DNA from: JANNWF01 sp052390415
GTDB taxonomy: Bacteria > Pseudomonadota > Gammaproteobacteria > Xanthomonadales > Xanthomonadaceae
Direction of reading: 5' to 3'
DNA length: 56,302 nucleotides
NCBI GenBank assembly: GCA_052390415.1
Contig: JBQTGY010000049.1
Coordinates: forward strand, 1 to 56,302
Part shown: piece by piece, positions 41,562-51,894 of the stretch
How the letters are laid out: each line of letters opens with the position of its first letter
How positions within the stretch are numbered: position 1 is the stretch's first letter
Notes under the pieces: model-generated
What the model was told of the DNA's origin: nothing
The model's input: only the letters and a program-made list of their open reading frames with translations
Databases searched by the model: none
Position numbers and translations under genes: made by a program

Positions 41562-42308
41562 CTACCGCGACGGCAGCACCAGCTTGCGCGCTGGTCGACC
41601 AATCAAATCCAGAAAGCGATTGAATACCGCCTCGGCGCGCGGTTGCATGACCGCCAGTTGGGCGGCAGTGGCGCCACGTATCGAGTCAGCGTTCTGTGGG
41701 AGTCCAGCACTGGCCAATTCCTCGGCATAACTGGGCGCACTCAACCAGCGCTCGATCAGCGGTGCATCCATCTCCAGATGAAACTGCAATCCGTAGGCGT
41801 TCTCGCCATAGCGAAACGCTTGCTGCTCACAGCTTGACGTGCGCGCCAGGTGAGTGGCTCCGGCGGGCAGGTCAAACGTGCAGCCATGCCATTGGAATAC
41901 CGGGCTCGCCGGTTTCAGCGGCGAGATCACCGGATCGACGTGGCCATGTTCGGTCAATTCAAGCGGATACCAGCCGATCTCCTGTTGTGAATGTCGGCGC
42001 ACCGGCGCACCGAGTGCGTGCGCGAGCAACTGGGCGCCCAGACAAATGCCGAGCACCGGTTTGCCCAACTTCAAGGCTTGCTCGATCACGAGCAACTCGG
42101 TGCGCAGATGGGGACGCTCGGTTTGTTGATCGACGTTCATCGGCCCGCCCAACACGATCAGGCCGCGGTAACGAGCAATATCGGGTTCGGCGTCGGGATG
42201 GCGCTCAAAATTGACGAAGCGAATGCGATGGCCGCGCGCGCGAATCAGCCGATCCAAGGTGCCCAAGGGTTCGGCGGCGACGTGCTGAAAGACGAGGATG
42301 CGTGGCAT
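41562..42308 (-). CDS. Class I glutamine amidotransferase domain protein
   Basis: A 248-residue stand-alone GATase1 protein of the GMP-synthase-like group. The catalytic Cys89 is in LGICLGAQLLAHALG and the His177-x-Glu179 pair in YGLQFHLEMD. VFQWHGCTFDLPAG is typical of this small-domain family. No synthase partner is attached, so its amide-transfer or hydrolase target is unknown. It is the third gene of a tight minus-strand operon (PhzF, GFA, amidotransferase) with gaps of four and six bases. Confidence 0.87.
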   Translation of the reverse strand: MPRILVFQHVAAEPLGTLDRLIRARGHRIRFVNFERHPDAEPDIARYRGLIVLGGPMNVDQQTERPHLRTELLVIEQALKLGKPVLGICLGAQLLAHALGAPVRRHSQQEIGWYPLELTEHGHVDPVISPLKPASPVFQWHGCTFDLPAGATHLARTSSCEQQAFRYGENAYGLQFHLEMDAPLIERWLSAPSYAEELASAGLPQNADSIRGATAAQLAVMQPRAEAVFNRFLDLIGRPARKLVLPSR

Positions 42309-42314
42309 GAAGAC

Positions 42315-42731
42315 TCAATCTTTGCGCGGCAGGCCGTCGTGGAGATCGACCCCGGACCATTCGACTCGGTTACGCCAGAAGACATGGGCCTGCGCCGCAC
42401 GGTCCGGCGCATCGTCCAACACGCCGACGGCAATGTGCAGCTCTCCCGGCCACTGCTGAGAGCGGAAAAACAGCATGCTGCCGCAACGCTCGCAAAAGCC
42501 GCGTTCGGCTGCGGCCGAGGAGGCATACCAGGTCAAGACGAGTGCTGCGTCGTCGATCCGACAGCGTTCCGCGGCAAACCCGATCCACGTCACGAAGCCA
42601 GCTCCATGCGCCTTGCGACACTGCGAACAATGGCAGTGCGCCAACCACAGGCTGGGTAACTCGGCCCGCAGCCGTACAGCGCCGCATTGGCAACTGCCAC
42701 GCAAATTCGCAAGGGGCGTGTTGTCTTGCAT
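42315..42731 (-). CDS. GFA family zinc-binding protein
   Basis: A 138-residue protein of the glutathione-dependent formaldehyde-activating (Gfa/CENP-V) family. The zinc cysteines are all present: SCQCG (Cys14, Cys16), HCHCSQCRK (Cys33, 35, 38) and FCERCGS (Cys80, 83). GAGFVTWIGF and GSMLFFRS are conserved strands. Most bacterial members have no known substrate, and the name from the founding enzyme should not be taken as activity. It lies six bases before the amidotransferase gene and four bases after the PhzF gene. Confidence 0.87.
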   Translation of the reverse strand: MQDNTPLANLRGSCQCGAVRLRAELPSLWLAHCHCSQCRKAHGAGFVTWIGFAAERCRIDDAALVLTWYASSAAAERGFCERCGSMLFFRSQQWPGELHIAVGVLDDAPDRAAQAHVFWRNRVEWSGVDLHDGLPRKD

Positions 42732-42735
42732 GCGA

Positions 42736-43647
42736 CTAGAAGGCTGCGGGGTCTGGCGGCAGAGGAAAATTCAGGCGTCCGTCGATCACGGTTTGCGTCT
42801 GCCCGCCGATCCAGCTGCGGCCTGATGCGTCGTAGCGGACCTCGATCATCGCATCACGCCCCAATTCGCGACCTTGGCTGACGCGATAGCCTTGCGCCAA
42901 GGCGCCGTCTGGCTCGCGCATGCGCAAAAACGCGGCGATCAAGCCATTGGCTGCACCCGAGGCTGGATCCTCGTTGATGCCGACGCCGCAGGGAAACGCC
43001 CGCACCACCAATTCGAAATCTGCGCTGGTGCTGCGCGCAAACACACACAGACCGAGGCTGTCACTGGCATTGGCGAGCCTGGCTATCGCCGCATGATCGG
43101 GTTGCCATGCGCGCAGGCTGGTTTCATCGGCAAGTTCAGCCAGCCACCATCGTCGTCCACCTGCGACTAGTGCGGGTGGCAGTTGACCCAAGTCCAAGCC
43201 CCGCATCAGCGTTGCCAGTGCGGCCCAATCAACAGGCGCGGCAGTCACTGTATCGGCCGCTGGAGTTTGCACGAAGATTCGGCGCTGCGGACCATCGCCC
43301 TCCACGCGCAGAGCAATCTCGCCGGCCAGACACGCCTGCTGCAGCTGGCCGGCACACGCCGATGCGATTCCCGCCTCCAAGGCCGCATGTGCGCTGCCGA
43401 TACTTGGGTGGCCGGCAAAAGCGATTTCGCGAAATGGAGTGAAAATCCGCAGTTGATAGTCAGTGGTCGCCGAGGGCGGGGGTAGCAGAAAGGTCGTCTC
43501 GACCAATTGCGTCCAGGCCGCAAATGCCTGCATTCGCGCGCTGCTCCAGTCGTGGGCCCCAATCACCACGCCCAGCGGATTGCCGCCACCTGCGCGTGCG
43601 GTGAAAACGTCGACCTGCAGAAAGCGCAGACTGGGCTTGGTATTCAA
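42736..43647 (-). CDS. PhzF family isomerase/epimerase-like protein
   Basis: A 303-residue PhzF-fold protein. FLQVDVFTARAGGGNPLGVV (residues 9-28) is the family opening, Glu50 in LVETTFLL is the catalytic-type acid, and TPFREIAFAGHPSIGSAHA and DPASGAANGLIAAFL are the other landmarks. The start is a TTG at 43647 with AAAGGGA seven bases upstream; the much longer frame to 44037 is not supported. Relatives isomerise small acids (PhzF itself acts on dihydro-hydroxyanthranilate), but no phenazine genes are near, so the substrate is unknown. First gene of the three-gene operon; 338 bases separate it from the divergent GGDEF gene. Confidence 0.88.
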   Translation of the reverse strand: MNTKPSLRFLQVDVFTARAGGGNPLGVVIGAHDWSSARMQAFAAWTQLVETTFLLPPPSATTDYQLRIFTPFREIAFAGHPSIGSAHAALEAGIASACAGQLQQACLAGEIALRVEGDGPQRRIFVQTPAADTVTAAPVDWAALATLMRGLDLGQLPPALVAGGRRWWLAELADETSLRAWQPDHAAIARLANASDSLGLCVFARSTSADFELVVRAFPCGVGINEDPASGAANGLIAAFLRMREPDGALAQGYRVSQGRELGRDAMIEVRYDASGRSWIGGQTQTVIDGRLNFPLPPDPAAF

Positions 43648-43985
43648 CGCGCAATCCCTTTCAGCGTTGCCGCAACGGCGGCGACAGAGTCGCATCGAGG
43701 TGACGACGCGGCGGCAATCAATCGAACGGGATAGGTGGGTAGCATCTGAATGTTCAGGTCTGACCGAGGGTTGGGTTGTGAGGGACGCGCTTGTGGTGAC
43801 TGCGGTCGCGACCGAATGGTAGCGAAACTGGGGCCGGCTGAGCCCAGCACGCCTCGTCATATGGGGATATCGTGGGGCTGCCACCGAAAGCTGTCGCCTC
43901 AACGCAGTGTTTGCAATAATCTGTGACCCAGAATCGACCCGAGCATCTGGCTCGGCGCACGAGCCAGATCGAACCAAGGATCGCA
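43648..43985. other. Gap between PhzF and GGDEF genes
   Basis: Divergent spacer of 338 bases. It holds the ribosome site of the PhzF gene and, on the plus strand, an in-frame extension of the GGDEF gene from a GTG at 43923. I see no further gene and no clear promoter pair. Confidence 0.6.
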
Positions 43986-44873
43986 GTGAGCAGAGACGTA
44001 CCCGCTGACCGTACCGTTCGCGTCGCGCCACCTTCATTGCAGACCGAACTTCGGCCGTGGTGTCTGGTAGTCGTGTCCGGCACGGGCATTGGCTCGCGCT
44101 TCGAGCTTGGCGAGTTCGCGACCATTGGTCGAGATACCGGCGTCGACATACGTATTGCGGAACCTTCCGTGTCGCGCAACCACTGTCGCGTCTGGCGCAA
44201 ACGCGGTGGTTATTGGGTCACCGATCTGGGCGCGACCAACCCCACCCGCGTGAATGGCATGAAAGTGGAATCGATGCCGTTGCTGGAAGGCGACATTCTC
44301 ACGGTCGGCGACATCATGTTGAAAATGCTGGGGCCGCGCAGTCCGGAAAACGCATTGGTGGCTGCACTGCACGATCAGGCCACCCGCGACACCATGACCG
44401 GGCTCGCCAACCGCCGATTTTTCCGTGCCGCGATGGAGCGAGAGTTTGCCGGCGCGCAACGCGGTCGCAGCGTTGCCTTGCTGGTAATCGACGTCGACCA
44501 CTTCAAGCTGATCAATGACAAGTGGGGTCATCCCATTGGAGATCGTGTATTGATCGCGGTTTCGAAATTGATGGTGGATCGCGTGCGAACCTCAGATCTG
44601 GTCGGCCGCATCGGTGGTGAAGAATTTGCGGTATTGCTGCCCGACAGTGGAATGGAAGAAGGCGCAAAAGTCGCTGAAGTCTTGCGCGAAGCGTTGGCGG
44701 CCATGGTGATCGAGGAGGGCGACCAACGCATTCCGGTCACGGTAAGTGTTGGCGTCGCCATTGCCTCGCTGGGCTCGGATGTCAGTGCGGACGTGTTGTA
44801 CTCGCGTGCCGATGCCGCGTTGTACGAATCCAAGCGCACCGGGCGAAACAAAGTGACACTCTCCAACGGCTGA
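43986..44873 (+). CDS. FHA-domain diguanylate cyclase
   Basis: A 295-residue soluble signalling protein making cyclic di-GMP from two GTP. An FHA domain (about residues 28-105: FELGEFATIGRD, SVSRNHCRVWRK, DLGATNPTRVNG) is followed by a GGDEF domain with TMTGLANRRFF, LVIDVDHFKLINDKWGH and the active loop GGEEF at 210-214. RTSD, five residues before the loop, is an intact inhibitory I-site. FHA domains bind phosphothreonine, so a Ser/Thr kinase may control it. The GTG at 43986 has AAGGA five bases upstream; a GTG at 43923 would add 21 residues. Cyclic di-GMP often controls exopolysaccharide production, which suits the neighbouring locus, though a direct link is not shown. Confidence 0.9.
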   Translation: MSRDVPADRTVRVAPPSLQTELRPWCLVVVSGTGIGSRFELGEFATIGRDTGVDIRIAEPSVSRNHCRVWRKRGGYWVTDLGATNPTRVNGMKVESMPLLEGDILTVGDIMLKMLGPRSPENALVAALHDQATRDTMTGLANRRFFRAAMEREFAGAQRGRSVALLVIDVDHFKLINDKWGHPIGDRVLIAVSKLMVDRVRTSDLVGRIGGEEFAVLLPDSGMEEGAKVAEVLREALAAMVIEEGDQRIPVTVSVGVAIASLGSDVSADVLYSRADAALYESKRTGRNKVTLSNG

Positions 44874-44971
44874 TTCGAGCCGTCTTCGGCGGTTGGTGCT
44901 GGAGTCAGCTGGTGGCGGCAAACAAGTGCAGATTTCGCCGCTCTGTGGTCCCCAAGACATCAAAATTCCTC

Positions 44972-44992
44972 GCCAACCGGAGTATCGTTGGC
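44972..44992. promoter_or_regulatory. Inverted repeat upstream of gdhA
   Basis: GCCAAC (44972-44977) and GTTGGC (44987-44992) form a perfect 6-bp dyad with a 9-base centre, 45 bases before the gdhA start. It could be an operator or a small hairpin in the leader; no known regulator site is recognised. Confidence 0.3.
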
Positions 44993-45037
44993 AGCCTCGC
45001 AATGGGCGAGTCAGCGATCTGACCAGGGGAGCGTGCT

Positions 45038-46402
<1,365 letters not shown>

Positions 46403-46425
46403 TCGTATACGCATGAAACAAGGCA

Positions 46426-46453
46426 CCGCGACGCCTGGCAAAAGGCGTCGCGG
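46426..46453 (+). terminator. Strong hairpin after gdhA
   Basis: An 11-bp perfect stem (CCGCGACGCCT with AGGCGTCGCGG, loop GGCAAA) lies 23 bases after the gdhA stop. There is no T-run behind it, so it is a likely but not textbook terminator, or an mRNA 3'-end stabiliser. It may serve both converging genes. Confidence 0.55.
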
Positions 46454-46524
46454 ATGCATTCATGATCACCATGGAAAAGCGCCGCTGATTGACGATATCG
46501 GCGAACCCAAAGTGATTCGAATTC

Positions 46525-46764
46525 TCAGGGTCGAATCTTGAAAGTTGGTTGGTCGTTGATCCGACCCGTGGGTTCGATCACCACAAACTTCTTCTTCTCG
46601 CTGTCTTGCGCCACCGCCACCGCAGGCGCAAACGGTGGATGCCGGATGAACTTGAGTTCCCAGCCATAGCGCTCGATTTCGGCCAGCGTGATGCGCTGGT
46701 CTTCGTTGAGTTGGCGCTTGAGCGCACTGCGTGCTTCATCGCCCCGTCGGCGTTCGTTGGTCAT
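46525..46764 (-). CDS. Small conserved hypothetical protein
   Basis: A 79-residue soluble protein: an acidic/basic helical start (RRRGDEARSALKRQLNEDQRITLAEIERYGWELKFIRHP in two parts) followed by beta-like FVVIEPTGRI and a C-terminal Arg-Pro. It lacks Cys, signal peptide or membrane helix. The pattern WELKFIRHPPF looks conserved in character, but I cannot name a family. It lies 63 bases after rlmC on the same strand and may be co-transcribed. A role cannot be assigned. Confidence 0.7.
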   Translation of the reverse strand: MTNERRRGDEARSALKRQLNEDQRITLAEIERYGWELKFIRHPPFAPAVAVAQDSEKKKFVVIEPTGRINDQPTFKIRP

Positions 46765-46827
46765 TGAGTATTTTCCAATGCAATGCCAAGACGAAAGGAT
46801 GACAAAGCCTACTTTCCCCGCGCGGCT

Positions 46828-47994
46828 TTAGCCAGCCGGGTGCTGAATGGGGGGATTCCGCTGCCGCCTGAGCAGCACCAGAGTCTCGCTATGGCTGGTG
46901 TGGGGAAACATGTCCAACAGACGGGCCTGCTGTGGCCGGAAGGCAGGCATCCTTCGCAAATCGGTCGCTAGCGTCGATGGATTGCAGCTGGAGTAGATCA
47001 GCCACTCGACCGCGCTGTGTTCGAGCGCGTGGGCAAGCGCCTCGCCAATGCCGCGGCGTGGTGGATTGACGATCACCAAGTCTGGACAACCGCGTCCCGG
47101 AAATCGCAATTGCGCCGCCGCGTCCAAGATCTCAAAGGTCAGCCTCGGCAGGCGGCGTTCTTCGGCTCCCAGGCGCGCACCTTCGATCGCTTCCTCGGAG
47201 AGTTCGACGCCATGCACCTCGCGACTACCGTCGGCGCAGTGGGCAGCGAATCCGCCGACACCGCAAAACAGATCCCATACACGTGTCGGCGCGCAAGCAA
47301 CCACCCAATCGCGCGCTTGTCGATACAAGGCTGCCGCCACGGTTTGGTTGGTCTGAAAAAAGCCGCGTGGGCGCAGGAAGAATGGCAGGCCATTGAGTTC
47401 GATGCGCAGATGTTGCTGCTCGCTGAGTGCGATCTCCTCATCGCCTTCGACAATGGCTGCGGGCAGTGGCTGCAAGTTGACCGAGACGACCCGTAGCAGT
47501 GGCAAACTTTCCCGCAATCTCGGAAGCGTGGCCTGGATGCGTCCCAGCGCTTCACGCGAGCGCAGCACAAAACGAAGCATCAGTTCGCCGGAGTGTTCGG
47601 CCACCGTCAACAGCACGAACTTCAGTTCTCCGCGGCGACCGACAATGTCGTAGGGCGCAATCCGCGCGGCACTGATGAAGTGTTTGATCGGCGCGAATGC
47701 CGTCGATATCGTGGCCGGATAGAGCAGGCAGGCGGCGAGGTCTTCCGCCCTGCCGGCGGCATCCACCAGTCCCAACGTGGGCGATTCGATGCTGCCGCCG
47801 ACCGCCATCTTGGCTTTGCTGCGAAAGCCTGTCTCGGCGCTGGCGACAGGTGGCAACCAATGCAGATCCGGCCAACCGTCCAGATGCTTTTTTAGGTCGG
47901 CCTGCTTGCGCAACAATTGGTCGTTGTATGGCTGTTCGATGTCGCTGCACGAGCGACACCGTTGCGCCTCGAAGTAGCTGCAGTGAACGGTCAT
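46828..47994 (-). CDS. rlmC: 23S rRNA (uracil-747-C5)-methyltransferase
   Basis: A 388-residue RNA m5U methyltransferase with an iron-sulfur site. The four cluster cysteines are Cys5, Cys13, Cys16 and Cys89, the spacing of RlmC (RumB). There is no N-terminal TRAM domain, which separates it from RlmD. The catalytic half has the SAM-site WDLFCGVGGFAAHCA, VIVNPPRRGIG and the nucleophile Cys in YSSCNPSTLATD. The ATG at 47994 overlaps the stop of the flavoprotein gene. It methylates U747 of 23S rRNA in E. coli; the assignment is by motif and size. Confidence 0.92.
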   Translation of the reverse strand: MTVHCSYFEAQRCRSCSDIEQPYNDQLLRKQADLKKHLDGWPDLHWLPPVASAETGFRSKAKMAVGGSIESPTLGLVDAAGRAEDLAACLLYPATISTAFAPIKHFISAARIAPYDIVGRRGELKFVLLTVAEHSGELMLRFVLRSREALGRIQATLPRLRESLPLLRVVSVNLQPLPAAIVEGDEEIALSEQQHLRIELNGLPFFLRPRGFFQTNQTVAAALYRQARDWVVACAPTRVWDLFCGVGGFAAHCADGSREVHGVELSEEAIEGARLGAEERRLPRLTFEILDAAAQLRFPGRGCPDLVIVNPPRRGIGEALAHALEHSAVEWLIYSSCNPSTLATDLRRMPAFRPQQARLLDMFPHTSHSETLVLLRRQRNPPIQHPAG

Positions 47995-49238
47995 GCGATC
48001 ATCTTGGCCCGCAACCAGGCGGCGGCGCCGAGTCCGGCAATGCGACCGCTGGCCATCGATGCGGTCAGCAAATAGCCGCCCGTAGGTGCTTCCCAGTCGA
48101 GCATTTCGCCGCAACAAAACACGCCGGGCATTGCCGTCACCATCAGAGCCCGATCGAGGGCCTCAAAACGTACGCCGCCGGCACTGCTGATTGCCTCGTC
48201 CAGCGGTCGCGTGGCGTGCAAGGTGACAACAACACGTTTGATCAACCGCGCCAACCCGCCGGGATCCGTGGGCAGCACGCGACCTGCCGACTCATGCAGG
48301 AGTGCGGCGCGCACGCCATCGATTCCGCCGCAGCGGCGTAGGTGTTCGCTCATGGAGTGTTTTCCGCGCGGTTTCGACAGCGCCTGGGTCAGTGTATCCA
48401 GCGAGCGCTCGGGATCCAGATCGAACTCGATCACCACGGTTCCGCGGGCAGCGATGGTCTCGCGCAGCGGCGCAGACAGCGCATACATGAGGCTACCTTC
48501 CAGGCCATGCGCAGTGACGATCAGCTCGCCGCGCTGGCTGTGTGCCTTGCCAGCGTGATCAACAAAACTCACGCGCACGGGTTTGAGCGGTTGACCAGCA
48601 TAGCGCTCGATCAGAAGCGCGCTCCAGCGCGCCTCGAAGCCGCAATTGGCGGGTAGCAGCGGTGCGATTTCTATGCCCTGGCGGCCAAGCCAATCTACCC
48701 AGAGGCCATCCGAGCCGAGTTTGGCCCAACTACCGCCACCCAGGGCCAACACCACCGCATCGGCGCGCTGCAGCGATTCCCCCTCAGCGGTCTCGAAGCG
48801 CAGGGCGCCGTCGTCGCTCCACCCCGTGCAACGATGTTGCACGTGCAGGCGAACGCCGGACGCGCGCAACCGGCGCAGCCAACCGCGCAACAATGGCGCG
48901 GCCTTGAGATCGGAAGGGAATACCCGCCCGGAACTACCCACAAAGGTCGCTACTCCCAGCTCTCGCGCCCACTGCCGTAACGCCTCGGGATCAAAATCGC
49001 GCAACCAGTCCTCGACGTTCTGCGAACGCGCCCCAAAACGACTGACGAAGCGCTCGAAAGGTTCGCTGTGGGTGAGATTCAAGCCGCCTTTGCCGGCGAT
49101 CAAAAACTTGCGGCCTACCGAACCCTTGCTATCGAAAAGGTCGACCTCAATGCGCTGGCTGCGAAGTGCTTCGGCGGCCATCAGGCCCGCCGGTCCGCCG
49201 CCAATGACAATGGCGCGATGGCTGATTGATTCTTGCAT
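47991..49238 (-). CDS. FAD-dependent oxidoreductase, BaiN/HI0933 family
   Basis: A 415-residue flavoprotein of the YhiN/HI0933 (BaiN-like) group. The dinucleotide fold is AIVIGGGPAGLMAAEAL at residues 9-25, followed by VGRKFLIAGKGGLNLTHSE (family signature), VLALGGGSWAKLGSDG, and the C-terminal AGGVRFEALDRALM and GVFCCGEMLDWEAPTGGYLLTASMASG. Members bind FAD and are thought to reduce double bonds; the true substrate is unknown. The ATG at 49238 is taken since the frame to 49466 adds no family sequence. Its stop overlaps rlmC (ATGA), so the two are co-translated. Confidence 0.9.
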   Translation of the reverse strand: MQESISHRAIVIGGGPAGLMAAEALRSQRIEVDLFDSKGSVGRKFLIAGKGGLNLTHSEPFERFVSRFGARSQNVEDWLRDFDPEALRQWARELGVATFVGSSGRVFPSDLKAAPLLRGWLRRLRASGVRLHVQHRCTGWSDDGALRFETAEGESLQRADAVVLALGGGSWAKLGSDGLWVDWLGRQGIEIAPLLPANCGFEARWSALLIERYAGQPLKPVRVSFVDHAGKAHSQRGELIVTAHGLEGSLMYALSAPLRETIAARGTVVIEFDLDPERSLDTLTQALSKPRGKHSMSEHLRRCGGIDGVRAALLHESAGRVLPTDPGGLARLIKRVVVTLHATRPLDEAISSAGGVRFEALDRALMVTAMPGVFCCGEMLDWEAPTGGYLLTASMASGRIAGLGAAAWLRAKMIA

Positions 49239-49447
49239 CGTGGAATCGTCGCATGCGCAGCGACCCGGCCGCACAGGCAAGGCTGTCACGTCAGTCGTCC
49301 AGAGGCGTCGCTTGCCATGCTCGCGCAATGGATTCGGCGCGCTGGGCTGCGTAAGCTGAGCGGCGCAAAGCGCAGGTGCGTGACCCGCAGAAGCAGCGGA
49401 TCCGCCGAGAATTTCGAACTGACTCAAATGACTTGATAGGAGACGAC

Positions 49448-50203
49448 ATGTTTCAGCGACTGGCAAATCTGGTGAAGGGCTTCATGTCGCTTTTCATCAA
49501 GGGCATGGAGAAGCGCAATCCCGAGGCCTTGCTTGAGCTTGAGCAAGAGAACCTGCGCAAGCAGATTTCCAGCTTCAATCAAGGATTGGCCGCGCATGCC
49601 GGACTCGCCGAACGTTTGATCGGGCAGGTCCGCAAGTTGGAAGGCGAAGAAAAGGAGCTGCGCGCCCGCACGACCGCGCATCTGCGCGCGGGCAACAAGT
49701 CAGCGGCCGCGCAGAACGCCTTGCGTCTGCAGAGCATCAGTCGCGATCTGGAGGAAAACCGTCGGCAGATGGATCAGGCCGATGAAACCTACAAGAATCT
49801 GCTGAAGGCCCGCGATGTCGCCGTCAACGCCGCGCGCTCAAAAATCGAGAGCCTGAAGGGCGCGCTCAACGACATGAAGATGAAGAACGCCATGGCCGAA
49901 ATGACCGAAATGGCCTCGGGCATGATCGGCAGCATCGGCGGCTCGGGCGACAGCCTGAATCGCCTGCACGAGATGGTCGAAGAAGAGCGCAACAAGGCAG
50001 CCGGTCGCGCCCGCGTCGCCCGCGACTCGATGGACATGAGTGAAGTGAATATCAAGGAAGCCGAGCAGACCGCTTTGGCCGACCAAGCCCTGGCCGATTT
50101 TGCAGCCGCCGAAGGCATCAGCCTAGGCGAGCCTGAAGTGGCGGCTGCGCCGGCCTCACGCAGCATGGGCGGTGAGCGCCAAGCCGACTCTGCTTCGCAG
50201 TAG
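49448..50203 (+). CDS. PspA/IM30 family protein
   Basis: A 251-residue mostly helical protein of the PspA/IM30 (ESCRT-III-like) family, which binds and mends stressed inner membranes. It starts FQRLANLVKGFMSLFIKGMEKRNPEALLE (amphipathic helix plus coil; read from residue 2), then long coiled-coil helices with EEKELRARTTAHLRAGN and an Asp/Met-rich part (MKMKNAMAEMTEMASGMIGSIGG). The ATG at 49448 has TAGGAG seven bases upstream. It is the first gene of a four-gene operon with an AAA ATPase, a membrane coiled-coil protein and a binding-protein/OmpA fusion. The classic PspF/PspB/PspC genes are absent nearby. Confidence 0.87.
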   Translation: MFQRLANLVKGFMSLFIKGMEKRNPEALLELEQENLRKQISSFNQGLAAHAGLAERLIGQVRKLEGEEKELRARTTAHLRAGNKSAAAQNALRLQSISRDLEENRRQMDQADETYKNLLKARDVAVNAARSKIESLKGALNDMKMKNAMAEMTEMASGMIGSIGGSGDSLNRLHEMVEEERNKAAGRARVARDSMDMSEVNIKEAEQTALADQALADFAAAEGISLGEPEVAAAPASRSMGGERQADSASQ

Positions 50204-50211
50204 GAACACCG

Positions 50212-51894
50212 ATGCCGATCGCCGCCGACGCTCCCGACTGGATCGCTGAACTCGCGCTGGGCTACGAGAGCGGCGCACACGGGCAGTTCATTCTGTACGG
50301 CAATGTGGCGGACCGGTTTCCGCTGGCGGGTCGACTGGTCGGTTTGGGTCGTTATTTGGATGCCCAATTATTGGGCAGCTTCGACCTGCTGTTTTCTTAT
50401 GATCCCGGCAATGGGCTGGGACTGATTCGCGGTGGCGAGCGCTTCGCGACCTGGCCTGCGGCCAAAGAAATGGGACCGTGGCCACGTGACCCGCGGGCGG
50501 CTGTGGAATGCGTCAGTCGTTACCTGCGTTATCGCGCCAACCTGACGGCGTTGGGACGGGTGGACATGGAGCACGTCGCCATCATTGTGCGCGGTGCAGA
50601 TCAGTTGTTGCCGGGTGGTCGGGCCGGCGATATCGAGATCGCGAGTTTGGCCAGTCTGATTCGCGATTGGGCCAGCGAGCCACCGTTTACCGACCTCGCC
50701 TTCGCCAGTTTTCTGATCGCTGACAATCTCAACGACCTGCATCCGCAAATTGCCTTCAACCCGCGCGTGGCGCGGGTGCGCGTGCCGCTGCCTGACGCCG
50801 GCGTGCTCAGGAAGGCCTTGGCGCAGTTGCGGCTGGATTATCCGGCTGCCTTCAACGCGGAAAGCGGCGACGAAGCGGCCGCCGATGCCTTGAGCGGCGT
50901 CAGCATCAGTGCATTGGGAAGTTTGGTTCGAATCAACGCACACGAGAAAAGGCCGCTGGGTGCGGCCGATTGGGTAAAGGCCAAGAAACAACTGGTCGAA
51001 ACCGATGCCGGCGGCTTGATCGAGTTCATCGAATCCAAACGCACGCTGGAGAACTATCACGCACAAGCGGCACTGAAAGCCTGGCTGCGGCAAGACATTG
51101 CGCTGTGGAACGCGTCTGATTTGCGCGCCTTGCCGATGGGTTACATATTTTGCGGGCCGGTTGGCACGGGCAAGACCTTTCTGGTCGAATGTCTGGCCGG
51201 CGAAGCGGGCGTGCCCGTGATCAAGCTGAAGAACTTCCGTGACCGCTGGGTCGGCTCCAGCGAAGGCAATCTGGAGAAGATATTCCGCCTGATTCGCGCT
51301 TTGGGCCGTTGCATCGTATTCATCGACGAGGCCGATCAGACCCTGGGCAAACGTGACTCCGGCAGCGGCGATTCCGGCCTGTCAGGGCGCATCTATTCGA
51401 TGATCGCGCAGGAAATGTCCAATGCCGACAATCGCGGTCGGGTGATGTGGATACTGGCGTCGTCGCGGCCGGATTTGATCGAGGTCGATTTGAAGCGCCC
51501 CGGTCGCATCGACGTCAAGATTCCGCTACTACCCACCACTACGGTGGCCGAGAGTGCGGCGCTGCTCTCCGCCATGTTCAAGCGCTTCGAAATGGCCTGT
51601 GACCTGGCGGCGATGGAGACACTGGCGCTGCCGATCCTGCTCACGCCGGGTGCCGCAGAAGCGCTGGCGGTGAAGGTCTATCGAATGCATCGCACTGCCA
51701 AACTCGATCCTCTGGCCGCCTTGTCCGCGTGTCTGGAGGGCTACCAGGCACCCGTGCCGCGCGACGTTCTCGAGTTCCAGATGCGCATCGCCATTCGCGA
51801 GGCCACTGATATGGCGTTTGTGCCACCCATTTTGCGGCCGTTGGGTGACCCTGCCTCGGGTGAAGCATCGCTGAGTCTTTCCCTGTCCCCATGA
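50212..51894 (+). CDS. AAA family ATPase of the PspA operon
   Basis: A 560-residue ATPase. The C-terminal half is a standard AAA module: Walker A GPVGTGKT (315-322), KLKNFRDRWVGSSEGNLEK (pore and pre-sensor region), Walker B CIVFIDEAD (367-375), sensor SSRPDLIEVDLKRPGRID with Arg fingers, and a small helical lid. The N-terminal half (about 1-290) looks like a second, degenerate ATPase-like fold (GQFILYGNVADRFPL, IIVRGADQLLPGG) with no Walker A. It starts eight bases after the pspA-like gene and overlaps the next gene by four bases. I infer that it remodels PspA polymers, as Vps4 does with ESCRT-III. Confidence 0.85.
   Translation: MPIAADAPDWIAELALGYESGAHGQFILYGNVADRFPLAGRLVGLGRYLDAQLLGSFDLLFSYDPGNGLGLIRGGERFATWPAAKEMGPWPRDPRAAVECVSRYLRYRANLTALGRVDMEHVAIIVRGADQLLPGGRAGDIEIASLASLIRDWASEPPFTDLAFASFLIADNLNDLHPQIAFNPRVARVRVPLPDAGVLRKALAQLRLDYPAAFNAESGDEAAADALSGVSISALGSLVRINAHEKRPLGAADWVKAKKQLVETDAGGLIEFIESKRTLENYHAQAALKAWLRQDIALWNASDLRALPMGYIFCGPVGTGKTFLVECLAGEAGVPVIKLKNFRDRWVGSSEGNLEKIFRLIRALGRCIVFIDEADQTLGKRDSGSGDSGLSGRIYSMIAQEMSNADNRGRVMWILASSRPDLIEVDLKRPGRIDVKIPLLPTTTVAESAALLSAMFKRFEMACDLAAMETLALPILLTPGAAEALAVKVYRMHRTAKLDPLAALSACLEGYQAPVPRDVLEFQMRIAIREATDMAFVPPILRPLGDPASGEASLSLSLSP

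Noticed and set aside
43648..44037. N-terminal extension of the PhzF gene
   Set aside because: PhzF homology begins at the TTG at 43647, which has a good ribosome site; the 130 upstream codons overlap the divergent gene and look random.
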